A stretch of DNA of 64,000 bases from Dugong dugon (GCA_030035585.1 CM057468.1:54246145-54310144), one strand, 5' to 3'; shown: positions 46,166 through 58,354, counted from the stretch's first letter. Notes: generated from the letters alone by a model not told the origin. A program made the numbers and translations.

Positions 46166-46497
46166 TCCAAGCTTGACTCTAAAATACAGGTTAAATTGAC
46201 TTCGTACATCTACTTCATTCAATAAACAGTTCAATTTGTATTTGTTGAGTGAATTTTAAATGACTCTTGATTATATGTACCCTGGTAAGGTTTAACTAGA
46301 AGATATAACTTATTAGCCTAAGAGAATTTTATGAAGACGCACCACAAGTAGAATTGCTGTAGGTTTAGTAAAATATTTTATACTTAGTGAGATATCAGTT
46401 ATAAAATTACTTGATTTCTGGTGTTTAAAATAATCAGATGTTTAAAAGACAGAAATCTAAATTCTAAGATTTTTATAGAAATTCCTTTCTTATTATG

Positions 46498-46645
46498 AAT
46501 AATGATATGGAGTCTTACAGCTGGAAGGGACCTTTATAATTTAATCCTCTCATCGTACAAAGAAGGATGCAAAAGCTGAAAAAGATTGAGTAACTTGTTC
46601 GAAGTCAACACCTGGTTGATTGCAAGAGCGAAGTCTTGATCTCAG
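46498..46645 (-). mobile_element. MIR-type SINE, left part, target of the L1 insertion
   Basis: 'cttacagctggaagggacct' to 'cgaagtcttgatctcag' is reversed MIR-like. It resumes at 52584 after the L1 with 'ttgatctcagacatt' and 'ccagtattctttgactcc'. Confidence 0.65.
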
Positions 46646-46950
46646 GCTTTTTTGTGTACGTGTGTTTGCATGCCTTAGGTGAAACCTTGCAACACAAGTT
46701 AATTTCTCATTCAAAAATTTATACACATATTGTTTTGTGACGTTGATTGCTATCCCCACAATGTGACAGCATGTTCCACCTTTCCACCCCAGGTTACCTG
46801 TGTTCATTCATCCAGTTCCTGTCGCTTCTTGCCTACTCATCTTGCTTTTGCGCAGGAGTTGCCCATTTGGTCTCGTATATTGATTGAACTAAGAAGCATG
46901 TTCCTCACATGTGTTATTTTTTGTTTTATAGACCTATCTAATCTTTGTCT

Positions 46951-47120
46951 GGAAACCCTAGTGGCGCAGTGGTTAAGAGCTACGGCTGCTAACCAAAAGG
47001 TCGGCAGTTCAAATCCACCAAGAACTCCTTGGAAACCACATGGGGCAGTTCTACTCTGTCCTATAGGGCCGCTATGAGTTGGAATCGACTTGATGACAAC
47101 AGGTTTGGTTTTTTTGGTTT
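46951..47120 (+). mobile_element. Afrotherian SINE, first of a tandem pair
   Basis: 'ggaaaccctagtggcgcagt' to 'ggaatcgacttgatgacaac' plus a T/G-rich tail. It is flanked by 'taatctttgtct' at 46939-46950 and 47121-47132, both perfect. Confidence 0.93.
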
Positions 47121-47132
47121 TAATCTTTGTCT

Positions 47133-47310
47133 CGGGAGCCCTGGTGGAACAGCACTTAAGAGCTCAGCTGCTAACAAAAAGGTTGGCAGTTCAAATCCAC
47201 CAGCCACTCATTGGAAAATCTATGGGGCAATTCTACTCGATCCTACAGGGTAGCTATGAGTCGGAATCAACTCAATGGCAAAGGGTTTTTTTTTTTTTTT
47301 TTTTTTGGTT
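47133..47310 (+). mobile_element. Afrotherian SINE, second of a tandem pair
   Basis: 'cgggagccctggtggaacag' to 'agtcggaatcaactcaatgg' plus a 22-base T-run. It is flanked by 'taatctttgtct' at 47121-47132 and 'tactctttgtct' at 47311-47322 (11 of 12). Confidence 0.93.
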
Positions 47311-47945
47311 TACTCTTTGTCTGAAAAGTGGGTTTCAGAAATGGTTTCAGTTCTGAGATAGCAGAGTATCCAGGGTGCATAGTCTCCTGGGTTCCTCCAG
47401 TTTCTGTCAGACTCGTAAGTCTGGTCTTCTTTCATGAATTTGAATTTTGTTCTATATTTTTCTCCTTCTCTGTCTGGGACTCTCTGTTGTGATCTCTGTC
47501 AGAGTGGTAGTTGGTGGTAGCCAGGTACCATTTAGTTCTTCTGGGCTCAGGCTAGTGGCGACTCTGGTTCATGTGGTCCTTTAGTCCTTTGGGCTAATAT
47601 TTTCCTTGTGTCTTTTCTTTTCATCATTCTCCTTTGCTCTGGACGGGATAGGACCAATAGATGTGTATTAAATGGCTGTTCACAAGCTTTTAAGACCCCA
47701 GACACTACTTACCAAAGTGGGATGTAGAACATTTTCTTTATGAACTGTCATGCCAATTAATCCAGATGTACCTCGAGACTATGGTCCACAGCCTCCAGCC
47801 CCAGCAACTTGGTCCCTCAAGGTGTTTGGATGTGCCTAGGAGACTTCTATGCCTTTGTTCTGGTCAAGCTGCGCTGACTTCCCCTATACTGTTTGTTGTC
47901 TTTTCCTTCGCCAAATTTCCAAAGTTGACACTTGTCTACTATCTA

Positions 47946-49172
47946 AAAGAAAAAAGCAGTTGTAGCAATACAGTGACAGGGAACTGCCAAAATTCAAGCC
48001 AGATTCAGAAGAGGACATGAAACAAGGGATATCATTGCTGATGTCAGATAGAGCATGGCTGAAAGCAGAGAATTATCAGAAAGATGTTTACCTGTGTTTT
48101 ATTGACTATGCAATGACATTTAACTGTGTGGATTATATTAAATTATGGATAACATTGGAAAGAATGGGAATTCTAGAACACTTAACTGTGCTCATGAAGA
48201 ATCTGTAATTGACCAAGAGGCAGTCATTCGAAAAGAACAAGGGGATACTGCGTGGTTTAAAACCAGGAAAGTGGTGCATCAAGGTTGTATCCTTTCACCA
48301 TACTTATTCAATCTGTATGCTGAGCAAATAATCCGAGAAGCTGGACTATACAAAGAAGTATGCGGCATTAGGATTGGAGGAAGACTCATTAATAACCTTT
48401 GATATGCAGATGACACAACCTTGCTTGCTGAAAGTGAAGAGGACTTGAAACACCTACTGATGAAGATCAAAGACTACAGCCTTCAGTATGGATTGCAACT
48501 CAACATAAAGAAAACAAAAATCCTCACAACTGGAAATAAGCAACATAATGATAAATGGAGAAAAGATTGAAGTTGTCCAGGATTTCATTTTACTTGTATC
48601 CACAATCAACATCCACAGAAACAGCAGTCAAGAAATCAAATGACATATCGCTGCAAAAGACCTCTTTAAAGTATTAAAAAGCGAACATGTCACCATTGCA
48701 GACTAAGATGAGCCTGACCCAAGCCATGGTGTTTTCAGTCACCTCAGATGGATGTGAAAGCTGGACAATGAATAAGGAGGAAGACTGAAGAAGAATCCAT
48801 GCCTTTAAATTATGATGTTGGTGAAGAATATTGAATATACCACAGACTGTCAAAAGAATGAACAAATCAGTCCTGGAAGTACAGCCAGAATTCTCCTTAG
48901 CAGCAAGGATGGCGAGACTTTGTCTGACATACTTTAAACATGTTATCATGAAGGATCAGGCCATGGAGAAGTACATCGTGCTTGATAAAGTAGAGGGTCA
49001 GCGAAAAAGAGGAAGACCCTCAATGAAATGGATTGACACAGTGGCTGCAACAATGGGCACAAGCATAACAACGATTGGGAGGCTGGCTCAGGACTGGACA
49101 GTATCGTTCTGTTGTACATAGGGTCACTACGAGTCAGAACGGACCCAATGGCACCTAACAACAACAACTACA
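47946..49172 (+). mobile_element. RTE LINE, plus strand (copy 2), with reverse-transcriptase region
   Basis: It contains the RT domain: 'YLCFIDYAMTF' (first catalytic Asp region) from about 48085, 'VHQGCILSPYLFNLYAE' at about 48270-48325, and YADD encoded at 48403-48414 with a stop codon TGA immediately before it. Downstream comes the RTE C-terminal text shared with copies 1 and 3, and the tail 'cctaacaacaacaac'. Frameshifts and stops make it dead. The flanks 'ctatcta' (47939-47945) and 'gctatcta' (49173-49180) suggest a short TSD inside the L1 3'UTR. Confidence 0.9.
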
Positions 49173-50443
49173 GCTATCTAGTTAGTGATTTCCCCTCTCT
49201 TACCCTCCCTACCCTTGTAACCATCAAAGAATCTTTTTTTCTGTGTAAACCTTTTCTTGAGTTCTTATGGTAGTGATCGCATACAATATTTGTCTTTTTG
49301 TGGCTGACTTATTTCACTTAGCATAGTGCTTTCCAGATTTATCCATGTTGCAAAATGTTTCACAGATTCATCATTGTTCTTTATTGTTGCACAGTATTCC
49401 ATTGTGTGTATAAACCGTAATTTGTTTATCCATTCATTTGTTAATGGACATTTGGGTTGTTTCCATCTTTTTGCTATTGTGAATGGTGCTGCAGTGAACA
49501 TGGGTGTGCATATGTCTATTCGTGCGACGGCTCTTATTTCTCTAGGGTATATTCCTAGGAGTGGGATTGCTAGATCATATGGTATTTCTATTTCTAGACT
49601 TTAAGGAAGCAGCCTATCGTTTTCCAAAGTAGTTTGACCATTTCACATTCCCACCAGCAGTGCATAAGAGTTCCATCTCCCTACAACCTCTCCAACATTT
49701 GTTATTTATTTATTTTTGATTAGTGACAGTATTGTTGGGGTGAGATGGTATCTCACTGTAGTTTTGATTTGCATTTCTCTAATGGCTAATGATCTAGAGC
49801 ATTTCCTCATGTGTTAGCTGCCAGAATGTATTCTTTGGTGAAGTGTCTGTTCACATACTTTGCACATTTTTAAATTGAATTATTTGTCTTTTTGTTGTTG
49901 AGGTGTTGAAGCATTTTATAGATTTTAGAGATTAGACCCTTGTCAGATATGTCATAACCAAAAAATTTTTCCCAGTCTGTAGGTTCTCTTTTTCCTCTTT
50001 TATGAAGTCTTTTGATGAACTGAGTATTTAATTTTTAGGAGCTGCAGTTATCTTGTTTATCTTCTGGTGTTTGCACACTGTTAGTTATGGTTTGTATAGT
50101 ACTTAAACCATGTATTAGGGGCCCTAGCATTGTTTCTATTTTTTCTTCCATGATCTTTATCATTTCAGGTTTTATATCTAGGTGTTTGGTCTATTTTGAG
50201 TTAGTTTTTGTGTATGGTGTGAGGCATGGATCTTGTTTCTTTTTTTTTACAGCTTGACATCTAGTTATACCTGCACTATTTGTTAAAGAGATTGTCTTTT
50301 CCCCATTTAATGGACTTTGGCCCTTTGTCAAGTATCAGCTGCTCATAGATTAATGTATTTACATTTGGGTTCTCAATTCTGTTCCATTGGTCTATATGTC
50401 TGTTGTTGTACCAGTACTAGGCTGTTTTGACTACTGTGGCTGT

Positions 50444-51038
50444 TGATAGGTACTTGGATCTACAATCAACACCAATGGAAGCAACAGTAAAGAAATCAAA
50501 AGACACTTTACATTGGGCAAATCTGCTGGAAAAGACCTCTTTAAAGTGTTGAAAAGCAAAAATGTCACCTTGAAAACTAAGGTGTGCCTGACCCAAGCCA
50601 TGGTGTTTTCAATCGCCTCATATGCATGTGAAAGCTGGATGATGAATAAGGAAGACTGCAGAAGAAATGACACCTTTGAATTGTGGTGTTGGAGAAGAAT
50701 ATTGAGTATACCATGGAGTGCCAAAAGAATGAACAAATCTGTTTTGGAAGAAGTGCAACCAGAATGCTCCTTAGAAGCAAAGATGGCGACACTATGTCTC
50801 ACATACTTTGGACATGTTATCAGGAGGGGTCAGTCCCTGGAGAAGGACATCATGCTTCGTAGAGTAGAGGGTCGGCAAAAAAGAGGAAGATCCTGAATGA
50901 GATTGATTGACACAATGACTGCAACAATGGGTTCAAGCATAACAATGATTGTGAGGATGGCACAGGACCAGGCAGTGTTTGGTTCTGTTATACATAGGGT
51001 CGCTGTGGGTCAGAACTGACACTTCGGCACCTAACAAC
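50444..51038 (+). mobile_element. RTE LINE 3' part, plus strand (copy 3)
   Basis: It starts 'tacttggatctacaatcaac', shared with copy 2 near 48593, and ends 'cacctaacaacaacaacaat'. A frame at 50513-50896 encodes the C-terminal RTE region ('GKSAGKDLFKVLKSKNVTLK', 'ESWMMNKEDCRRNDTFELWC', 'LCLTYFGHVIRRGQSLEKDI') and is open over 127 codons before a stop. No TSD is seen, and the L1 on its two sides does not join. Confidence 0.9.
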
Positions 51039-52583
51039 AACAACAATATTCATGAGGGATATTAGTCTATAGTTCATTTCTTTTGTGGTGTCTGCCTGGC
51101 TTTGGTATCAGGGTTACGCTGGCTTCATAGAATGAATTCGAGAGTATTCCTTCCTTTTCTATGGTCTGAAATAGTTTGATGAGTATCGGTGTGAACTCCT
51201 TTCTGAAAGTTTGGTAGAACTCTCTAGTGAAGCCGTCTGGTCCAGGGTTTGTTGTTATTGTTGGGAGTTTTTTATTACCTCTTTAGTCTCTTCTTTTATT
51301 ATGGACCTGTTTTGTTTTTCTACCCTTAGTTTGCGTTAATTTAGGTAAGTAGTGTGTTTCTAGAAATTTCCCCATTTCCTCTAGGTTTTCAAATTTGTTG
51401 AAGTATAATTTTTCATAGTATTCTGTTATGACCCTTTTTATCTCAGTTAGGTCTGTTGTGATATGATCTGTCTCATCTTATTCACATTATTTGCTTCCTC
51501 TCCTGTTTTTCTTTTGTCAGTTTGGCCAGTGGTTTGTCTGTTTTGTTGATCTTTTCAAGAACCAACTTTTGCTCTTGTTGATTCTTTCTATTATTTTTCT
51601 GTTCTCCATTTCTTTTATTTCTGCTCTAATCTTTATTATTTTATTTCTTCTGGTGCCTGAGGGCTTCTTTTGCTGCTCCCTTCCTATTTATTTGAGCTGT
51701 AGGGTTAATGTTTTGATTTTGGCCCTTTCTTCCTTTTTAATGGGTGCATTTATTGCTATAAATTGACTTCTAAGCACTGCTTTTGCTGTGCCTCAAAGAT
51801 TTTGGTATTATGTGTTTTCATTTTCATTTGATTCTATGATTTTTTAAATTTCATTCTTGATTTCTTCTATTACCCAGCAGTTTTTAAGCAAGGTGTTCAG
51901 TTTCCATGTGTTTGATTTTTTTTCCTTGCTGTTTCTGTTATTGATTTCTACTTTTATGGCATTATTATCAAAGGAGATGCTTTGTATTATTTTGATGTTT
52001 TGGATTTTGTTAAGGTTTATTTTGTGGCCTAACGTGGTCTGTTCTGGAGAATGTTACATGTATATTGGAAAAGAATGTATACTTTGCTGCTGTTGGGTGG
52101 AGTGTTCTGTATATATCTACAAGGTCAAGTTGGTTGAATGTGGCATTTAGATCTTCTGTATCTTTACTGAATTTCTTTCTAGATGTTCAGTCCTTCACTG
52201 AAAGTGGTATGTTGAAGTCTCCTACTAGTATTGTAGAACTGTCTATTTCACTTTTCAATGCTGTTAAAGTTTGCTTTATGTATTTTGGACCCCTGTCATT
52301 GGATGCATATATATTTATCATGGTTATGTCCTCCTGGTGTATCGACCCTTTAATCATTATACAGTGTCCTTCCTTACCCTTTATGGTGGATTTTTCTTTA
52401 AAGTCTATTTTATCAGAGTTTAATATTGCCACTCTTGCTTTTTTTTTTTTTTTTTGTTATTTTTGCTTGACATATATATTTTTCCACTCTTTAGTTTTAG
52501 TTTGTTTATGTCTTTGTGTCTACGGTGTGTCTCTTGTAGACAGCATATAGATAGATTGTGTTTTTTCCTCCATTCTGCCACTT

Positions 52584-52640
52584 TTGATCTCAGACATTTT
52601 GTCTTCCATTCCAGTATTCTTTGACTCCATCACATTGTAT
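52584..52640 (-). mobile_element. MIR-type SINE, right part after the L1
   Basis: 'ttgatctcagacattttgtc' followed by 'ccagtattctttgactccat' continues the MIR begun at 46498. Confidence 0.55.
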
Positions 52641-53508
52641 TTCCAATACTTGATTCAAATGAGTTTAAATTAAGTAGTTATTCTAATAATAAAGTTTGGC
52701 TCTTTAATGTAAGTATTTATTTCCTTCTAAAAAGTGATGGATCAATTCTTAATGATGAGCAAATACTTTTACTTCTACTTATCAAAACTCTGTTGGATGA
52801 AAAAGATCACAATTCTCCCTTTTTCTAATGGAAAACTACAAAGGAGGAGGAACTTCTGTGTCAGTCAACACTTCTATGGGATTTCCATTCTGTTCCTCCT
52901 CAAGAGAAAAATTCACAACCTTTGTGGATGCTCCTGAAATAGAAAAATTATTCAAGAATAATGAAGTAGTTTAGATACAAATCAATACTCACCTTTTTTG
53001 AATGACACAATGATTAAAAATGCAATTATAAATAAGCAAGAAACATGAAGAGTTCTCTGGATGGTAAAGAATGGGTGGGACCTAACACTACTATCACCAT
53101 CTTCCTATAGTGCAGAAATTTAGAATGCAATAACCATGAGTTTGTAGTGCTGGATGGATATTATTCTTCAACTCTGCATGAGATGTATAATGCTTCCTGA
53201 CCTGATTTTAAAAGTCTATTTAGAGGCTTAAATTTTATATGGCTTCTGGTGATGTTGGGTAGGTCTATACCATAAGAATCCTTCAGTAAAAGAGGAGTAT
53301 GTTTGTTGTTGTTGTTAACAAAGTTACTTCAAACTTCTTACTAAGCAGGTTGACTGAAGACCAGTAAACCCAGCAGAAAAGATAGCCTGGACATAAAATA
53401 AAGGAATCCATAAAGAAGAATGGTAATAAGACTCTTGAGGCAATGATCACAGCTTTACTGTACCTTATGAGCCAAGATGAAGAATTGGCAAAGGAGCTTT
53501 GGTCACAA
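52641..53508. other. Unique DNA
   Basis: AT-rich, with no repeat or exon recognised. Confidence 0.4.
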
Positions 53509-53632
53509 TTATTGTTGTTAGGTGTCACTGAGTCAATTTCATTTCATAGCTACCCCATGTGACAGAGTGGAACTACCTCATAAGGTTTACTAAACTGGAA
53601 GCAGTAGCTTTCGGTGGCTGACATGCCTTCCT
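53509..53632 (-). mobile_element. Afrotherian SINE, minus strand, truncated
   Basis: 'attgttgttaggtgtcactg' through 'actggaagcagtagctttcg'. The head half is missing. Confidence 0.8.
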
Positions 53633-54052
53633 ATTTAATGAAATAATTTTTTATAAGTAATAAATGGCATTTTTTTCCACTCTAAATTACAAACACAGAC
53701 ACAAAATCCTTCATTTGGTTAATAAAATAAAAAATGCGAAAAATGTTAAGGTATCACTCAAGGACAAGATATGGGCTGTCTATAGTCAAAGACTTCCAGA
53801 GCCAGTGTGGTCAGATAAATTCATCAGTTGGTCAGAGAGTAAGCATTTCTTGAGTTTCTCCATGTCTGCAGTTTGGGAGGTACAAAGAAAGTCAGAGTCA
53901 TAGTTATTACTGATGAGATATTCACAATTAAATCTTAGATTTTAAACTTCTTGATGGTAAGGGCCATCTCTTATGTGACTTTGAGCAGATCACTTAACTT
54001 TTCGATGTTTGTTTGTTGCAAGAATAAATGAGAAAAGAGATTTTCTCTGAAA
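53633..54052. other. Unique DNA
   Basis: No repeat recognised. A 79-codon frame at 53664-53903 has no domain. Confidence 0.35.
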
Positions 54053-54222
54053 AGAATCATAGCATAATGGTTAAGAGCACAGGCTTTGGATTCAGACCAA
54101 CCAAACTACCCTTGATTTTTGGTCAACGCTTACTAGTTATGGGATACTGGGCAAGTAATTTAACCCTTCTAAAGTGCCTGACACATGTAAGTGTTCCATA
54201 AGTGGTAGCTATTAGTAATAAG
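54053..54222 (+). mobile_element. MIR SINE, plus strand, internally shortened
   Basis: 'agcataatggttaagagcac', 'gggcaagtaatttaaccctt' and 'gtgcctgacacatgtaagtg' fit MIR, with part of the core missing. Confidence 0.75.
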
Positions 54223-54534
54223 AATGGCAAATCAGTTTTATAAACCAATCAGAGTTGTGTATAACCACCAAGAAATTTATAAGACAGTTACTGTAATCAG
54301 AGTCATATAAATGTTTTCTAGGAATAATTCTTGAAAGAGATGAGTTGTAGAGTTTTATAGGAGAAAGAACAAGTTTGTCATTATCTATCAAAGTTATAAA
54401 TGTGTGCATACACAACAGAAGTGTGGAATACTGTGGAAGTAACTGTATGAACACATAAACATACAGTACAAGGATGTTCATCGAAGACAATTTGAAATAG
54501 CAAAGATTTGGGGGAAATCTAACTTCTATAATAA

Positions 54535-54665
54535 AAATAATAATTACTTATTTACTGAGGATTTACTATATTCCAAATATTGTTGAATTTTTTTTAATGA
54601 AATAATCTATTGTCACGGAACCTCTATGGAATAGGTACCATGATCAACCCTACTGAACATACAGT
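54535..54665 (-). mobile_element. MIR fragment, minus strand
   Basis: 'tttactgaggatttactata' and 'cctctatggaataggtacca' fit reversed MIR. Confidence 0.5.
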
Positions 54666-55425
54666 AACAAAGAATGATATATATTTATATGTACTGTCCT
54701 GAAATGCTGTTCAAGTAAAAATAAATAAGATTCAAAACTCCATTTTATATATATTACAAAGCTCTGAGTGTGTATTTAGTTACAAATATAGTTTAAACCA
54801 TGGAGGAGAGAAGGGAACCAGAGAGACGTGTGCCTACATTCTGCTAACCAATTTTCCCTCTAGGCATTTACCAATTCCTTTAACTAGGCTTGAAGCTAAA
54901 TATCCCACAGAGGGCCATGTGGAAGAGACAGAGAAGACAACACAAATGTGGCAAACTCCTCAGTAGGAAAGACTAAAATTAAAGTTCAATACTAAGATAA
55001 GTAAGACTTGAGTGGTCAAGATACCAGAGAAGAGACAAGTTCAGAGGAGTAATCCTGACACTTTTCTAATGTACATCATACAGGGTAAGAAAGGTAGGTG
55101 GATAATTAGATAGCTGGTGAAAATCAGAGCAGAGCTTTTGGCAGTTGTATGGTGCTAAGGAGACAAAACTGGAGTTTAGAGCCACCAAGGTTGAAGGGGC
55201 CTAGGAAAGAACCTACTGTCTCAGTTGGACACCTGGAAGAACACATCTAAGACACGGGGATTGAACTTAAAAATAGATGGTGACTTACAAAAACTGCAGC
55301 ACAGCCTTGGGTCAGCTCAGCCCCTTGCTGAATTAAGATGATCTGTCCCACCCATTTGCCTGTCAGTGGAAAAGGTAAGTAAATCCCCACTAAACATCAT
55401 CTTGAGCCTTTAAAAGAAAAAAAAA
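54666..55425. other. Unique DNA
   Basis: No repeat or exon recognised. It ends in an A-run (55419-55430) next to a SINE. Confidence 0.35.
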
Positions 55426-55427
55426 AA

Positions 55428-55624
55428 AACATTGCTGTGGAGTCCATTCCAATTCACAGCGACACTATAGGGCAGAGTTGAACTGCCCCATCGGGTTTTC
55501 AAGGCTGTAAATCTTTACAGGAATAGACCACCACATTTTTCTCCCATGGAATGGGTAGTGGGTTCGAACCGCCAACCTTTCCATTAGCAGCCAAGTGCTT
55601 AACCACTGTACAACCAGGTCCCCT
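55428..55624 (-). mobile_element. Afrotherian SINE, minus strand
   Basis: 'acattgctgtggagtccatt' to 'ttaaccactgtacaaccagg'. Full-length. The flanks share a 'gagcttta'-like octamer. Confidence 0.88.
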
Positions 55625-55732
55625 TCCTGAGCTTTAAGTAAAATGTCTGTTATTCAACAAGAGCAACAAAGTTACCTGGTATACTAAGACAAAGGATCCA
55701 AATAAAAAAAGTGAAATAAAAACAAATCTACA

Positions 55733-57030
55733 ATCCTACTCCTGGAAATATATCCTAGAAAAATAAGAGCTGTTACACAAATAGACATATGCACACTCAT
55801 GTTCATTGTAGCACTATTCACAATAGCAAAAAAGATGGAAACAACCTAAATGCCCAACAACAGGTGAATGGATAAACAAATTATGGTACATACACACAAT
55901 GGAATAGTATGCAGTGATAAAGAATAATGATGAATCCATGAAATATCTCACAACATGGATGAATCTGGAAAGCATTATGCTGAGTGAAATAAGTCAGTCA
56001 CAAAAAGACAAGTATTGTATGAGACCACTATCATAAAAACTTAAGAAAAGGTTTACATACAGAAAAAACGTTCTTTGATGGTTATAAGGGTGGAGAAGGA
56101 GGAGGAGGGGAAATCAATGACTAGATAGTAGACAAGTGTCAGCTTCAGTGAAGAGAAGGGCAACACACAATACAGAGGATGTCAGCACAACTGGACCACA
56201 GCAAAAGCACAGAAGTTTCCTGGACACATCCAAACACTTTGAGGGACCAAGTAGCTGAGGCTGGGGGCTAGGGACCATAGTCTTGGGGGACATCTAGGTC
56301 AATTGCCATAACATAGTTCATAAAGAAAATGTTCTACATCCCACTGTGGTGAGTAGCATCTGAGGTCTTAAAAGCTTGCAAGTGGCCATCTAAGATACAT
56401 CTATTGATCCCATCCTGTCTGGAGCAAAGGAGAACGAAGCAGGAAAACGTTAGCCCAGAGGACTAAAGGATCACATGAACCACAGCTTCCACCAGCTGGA
56501 GCCCAGAAGAACTAGATGGTGCTCAGCTACCACCAACTACCACTCTGACAGGGATCACAACAGAGAGTCCCAGACAGAACGGGAGAAAAATGTAGAACAG
56601 AATTCAAATTCATGAATAAAGGCCAGATTTACTAGTCTGACAGAGATCGGGGGAACCCCTGAGACTATGGCCCCCAGACACTCTGCTAACCCAGAACTGA
56701 AACCATTCCCAAAGCCCACTTTTCAGACAAAGATTAGACAGGCCTATAAAACAAACAACAACACTTGTGAGGAATGTACTTCTTAGTTCAATCAAGTATA
56801 TGAAACCAAATGGGCAATTCCTGCCCAAAAGCAAGATGAGTAGGCAAGAAGAGACAGGAACTGGATGAATGGACACAGGTAACCTGGGGTGGAAAGGTGG
56901 AGCACGCTGTCACATTGTGGAGATTGCAACCAATGTCACGAAACAATATGTGTATAGATTATTGAATGAGAAATTAACTTGAGCTGAAACTTTCACCTAA
57001 AGCACAATAAAATTAAAAACAACAACAAAA
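55733..57030 (+). mobile_element. 5'-truncated L1, plus strand, with TSD
   Basis: TSD 'aacaaatctaca' at 55721-55732 and 57031-57042, perfect. It carries the ORF2 C-terminal end ('tggaatagtatgcagtgata', 'gctgagtgaaataagtcagt'), then the 1-kb 3'UTR shared with the L1s at 899-3505 and 46646-52583, ending 'cacaataaaattaaaaacaa'. It inserted into the old L1M. Confidence 0.93.
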
Positions 57031-57596
57031 AACAAATCTACAGATGATCCAGTTACTGTAGTTATTGATGACAGACTTTAAAATCGCTGTGTTTAATATA
57101 GTTCAAAATATAAACAAGATGAAAAATGTCTTCACAGAATTTAAATATTTATAAAATAATAGAATATAAATTCTAGGCCTGAGAAATGCAATAATCAAAA
57201 TTACTATAGTTTTAACAATAGAATAGACATAGCAAAAGAGATAATTAGAGAATTAGAAGTTAGGACAATAGAAAATAGCCACGTGGAACCCAGAAAACAA
57301 AAAGAATGCAAAGAGAAAAAAGAACATAAGAGACATATGGGATCTGATGAAAATGTCTACTAACATCGGTGAAATTGAAGTTCTAGAAGGGGAGGAGTAA
57401 GAGAAAAGGCAAAACTCTATTTGATGAGACAGTTGCTAAGACTTGCCCCAAATTACTAAAGCATAAAAAGCCACAGACTCAAGATGCTCTATAAGCCTGA
57501 AGAAGAGCAAATTCAAAGAAACAACTTTTAGTCATAGCACATTAAAACTGATGGAAACAAAAGACAAAGATAAAAATCTTAAAAGAAGCCAAAAGC

Positions 57597-57807
57597 CATA
57601 AAAACCAAACCCGTTGCCGTCAAGTCAATTCTAACTCATAACAACCCTATAGAACAGAGTAGAACTGCCCAACAGGGTTTCCAAGGTTGTACATCTTTAT
57701 GGAAGCAGACTGCCACATCTTTCTCCCAAGGAACGGGCTGATGGGTTCAAACCGCCGACTGTTAGGTTAGCAGCCAAGCACTTAACCACTGTGCCACCAG
57801 GGCTCCA
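57597..57807 (-). mobile_element. Afrotherian SINE, minus strand, inside L1M
   Basis: 'accaaacccgttgccgtcaa' to 'accactgtgccaccagggct'. The flanks 'aaaagaagcc' and 'aaaagaagct' look like a TSD. Confidence 0.9.
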
Positions 57808-58308
57808 AAAGAAGCTGGTGGGGGGCAAGGGGAGGAGCATCTTACTTTCAAAGTACCAGATTGAAGAGCTAAGTACTTAACAACAACAACAAACAAAAAC
57901 AGCAGCCAGAAATGAATAGAATGATTTATTGAAAGTATTGAAAGAAAATAACTACTAACCTAGATTTCTACACTCAGCAGAATGCCATTCAAATATAAAG
58001 GTAAAATAAAGGTGAATTTTCAGACCAACGAAACAGAAAATCTGTCATCAACAGACTAAAAGAAATAATAAAGGAAGTTCTTCAAGTAGAAAGGAGAATG
58101 CTCCCAGACAGAAACCTGAAAAATTCTGAAGGAATAAAAAATAGAGTAAATACATGAATAAATAAGGATGAACACTGGCTGTGTAAAACAATAATAATAG
58201 TATCTTGTGATGTCTAATATATGTAGAACAAAAATGCATGACAACAATCCACAATAAAAAAAGCTGAAAGGAATAAATTCATATAAAGCACTCTAAGGTG
58301 ATGGAGAT

Positions 58309-58354
58309 ATAGATATATGTGTGTATATATATATATATACACACATATATCTAT
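58309..58354. repeat. Perfect 46-bp AT-rich palindrome
   Basis: Starting 'atagatatatgtgtgtatat' and ending with its exact reverse complement, all 23 base pairs match with no spacer. It is made of GATA, GT, AT, AC and TATC units inside the old L1M. Confidence 0.95.

Larger units (their letters stand above)
46646..52583 (-). mobile_element. L1 LINE, minus strand, interrupted by two SINEs and two RTEs
   Basis: The TSD 'ttgatctcag' is perfect at 46636-46645 and 52584-52593, with the host MIR continuing across, so all this is one L1 insertion. In minus-strand order from the right: endonuclease region (a frame at 52187-52432 shows 'GHCIMIKGSI', 'TMINIYASNDRGPKYIKQTL' and 'GDFNIPLS'), reverse-transcriptase start (51040-51400), then a gap, ORF2 C-terminal part (49270-50440) and the 1-kb 3'UTR (46660-49270 minus insertions). 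It is 5'-truncated within the endonuclease domain. About 0.9 kb of ORF2 is missing at the second RTE. Confidence 0.9.

Noticed and set aside
47766-48020. 84-codon plus-strand frame
   Set aside because: It spans the junction between the reversed L1 3'UTR and the RTE insertion, so it is an artefact of the insertion.
52065-52550. 161-codon plus-strand frame rich in Phe, Leu and Ser
   Set aside because: It is the antisense of the L1 endonuclease region; the true L1 frame is on the minus strand (52187-52432).
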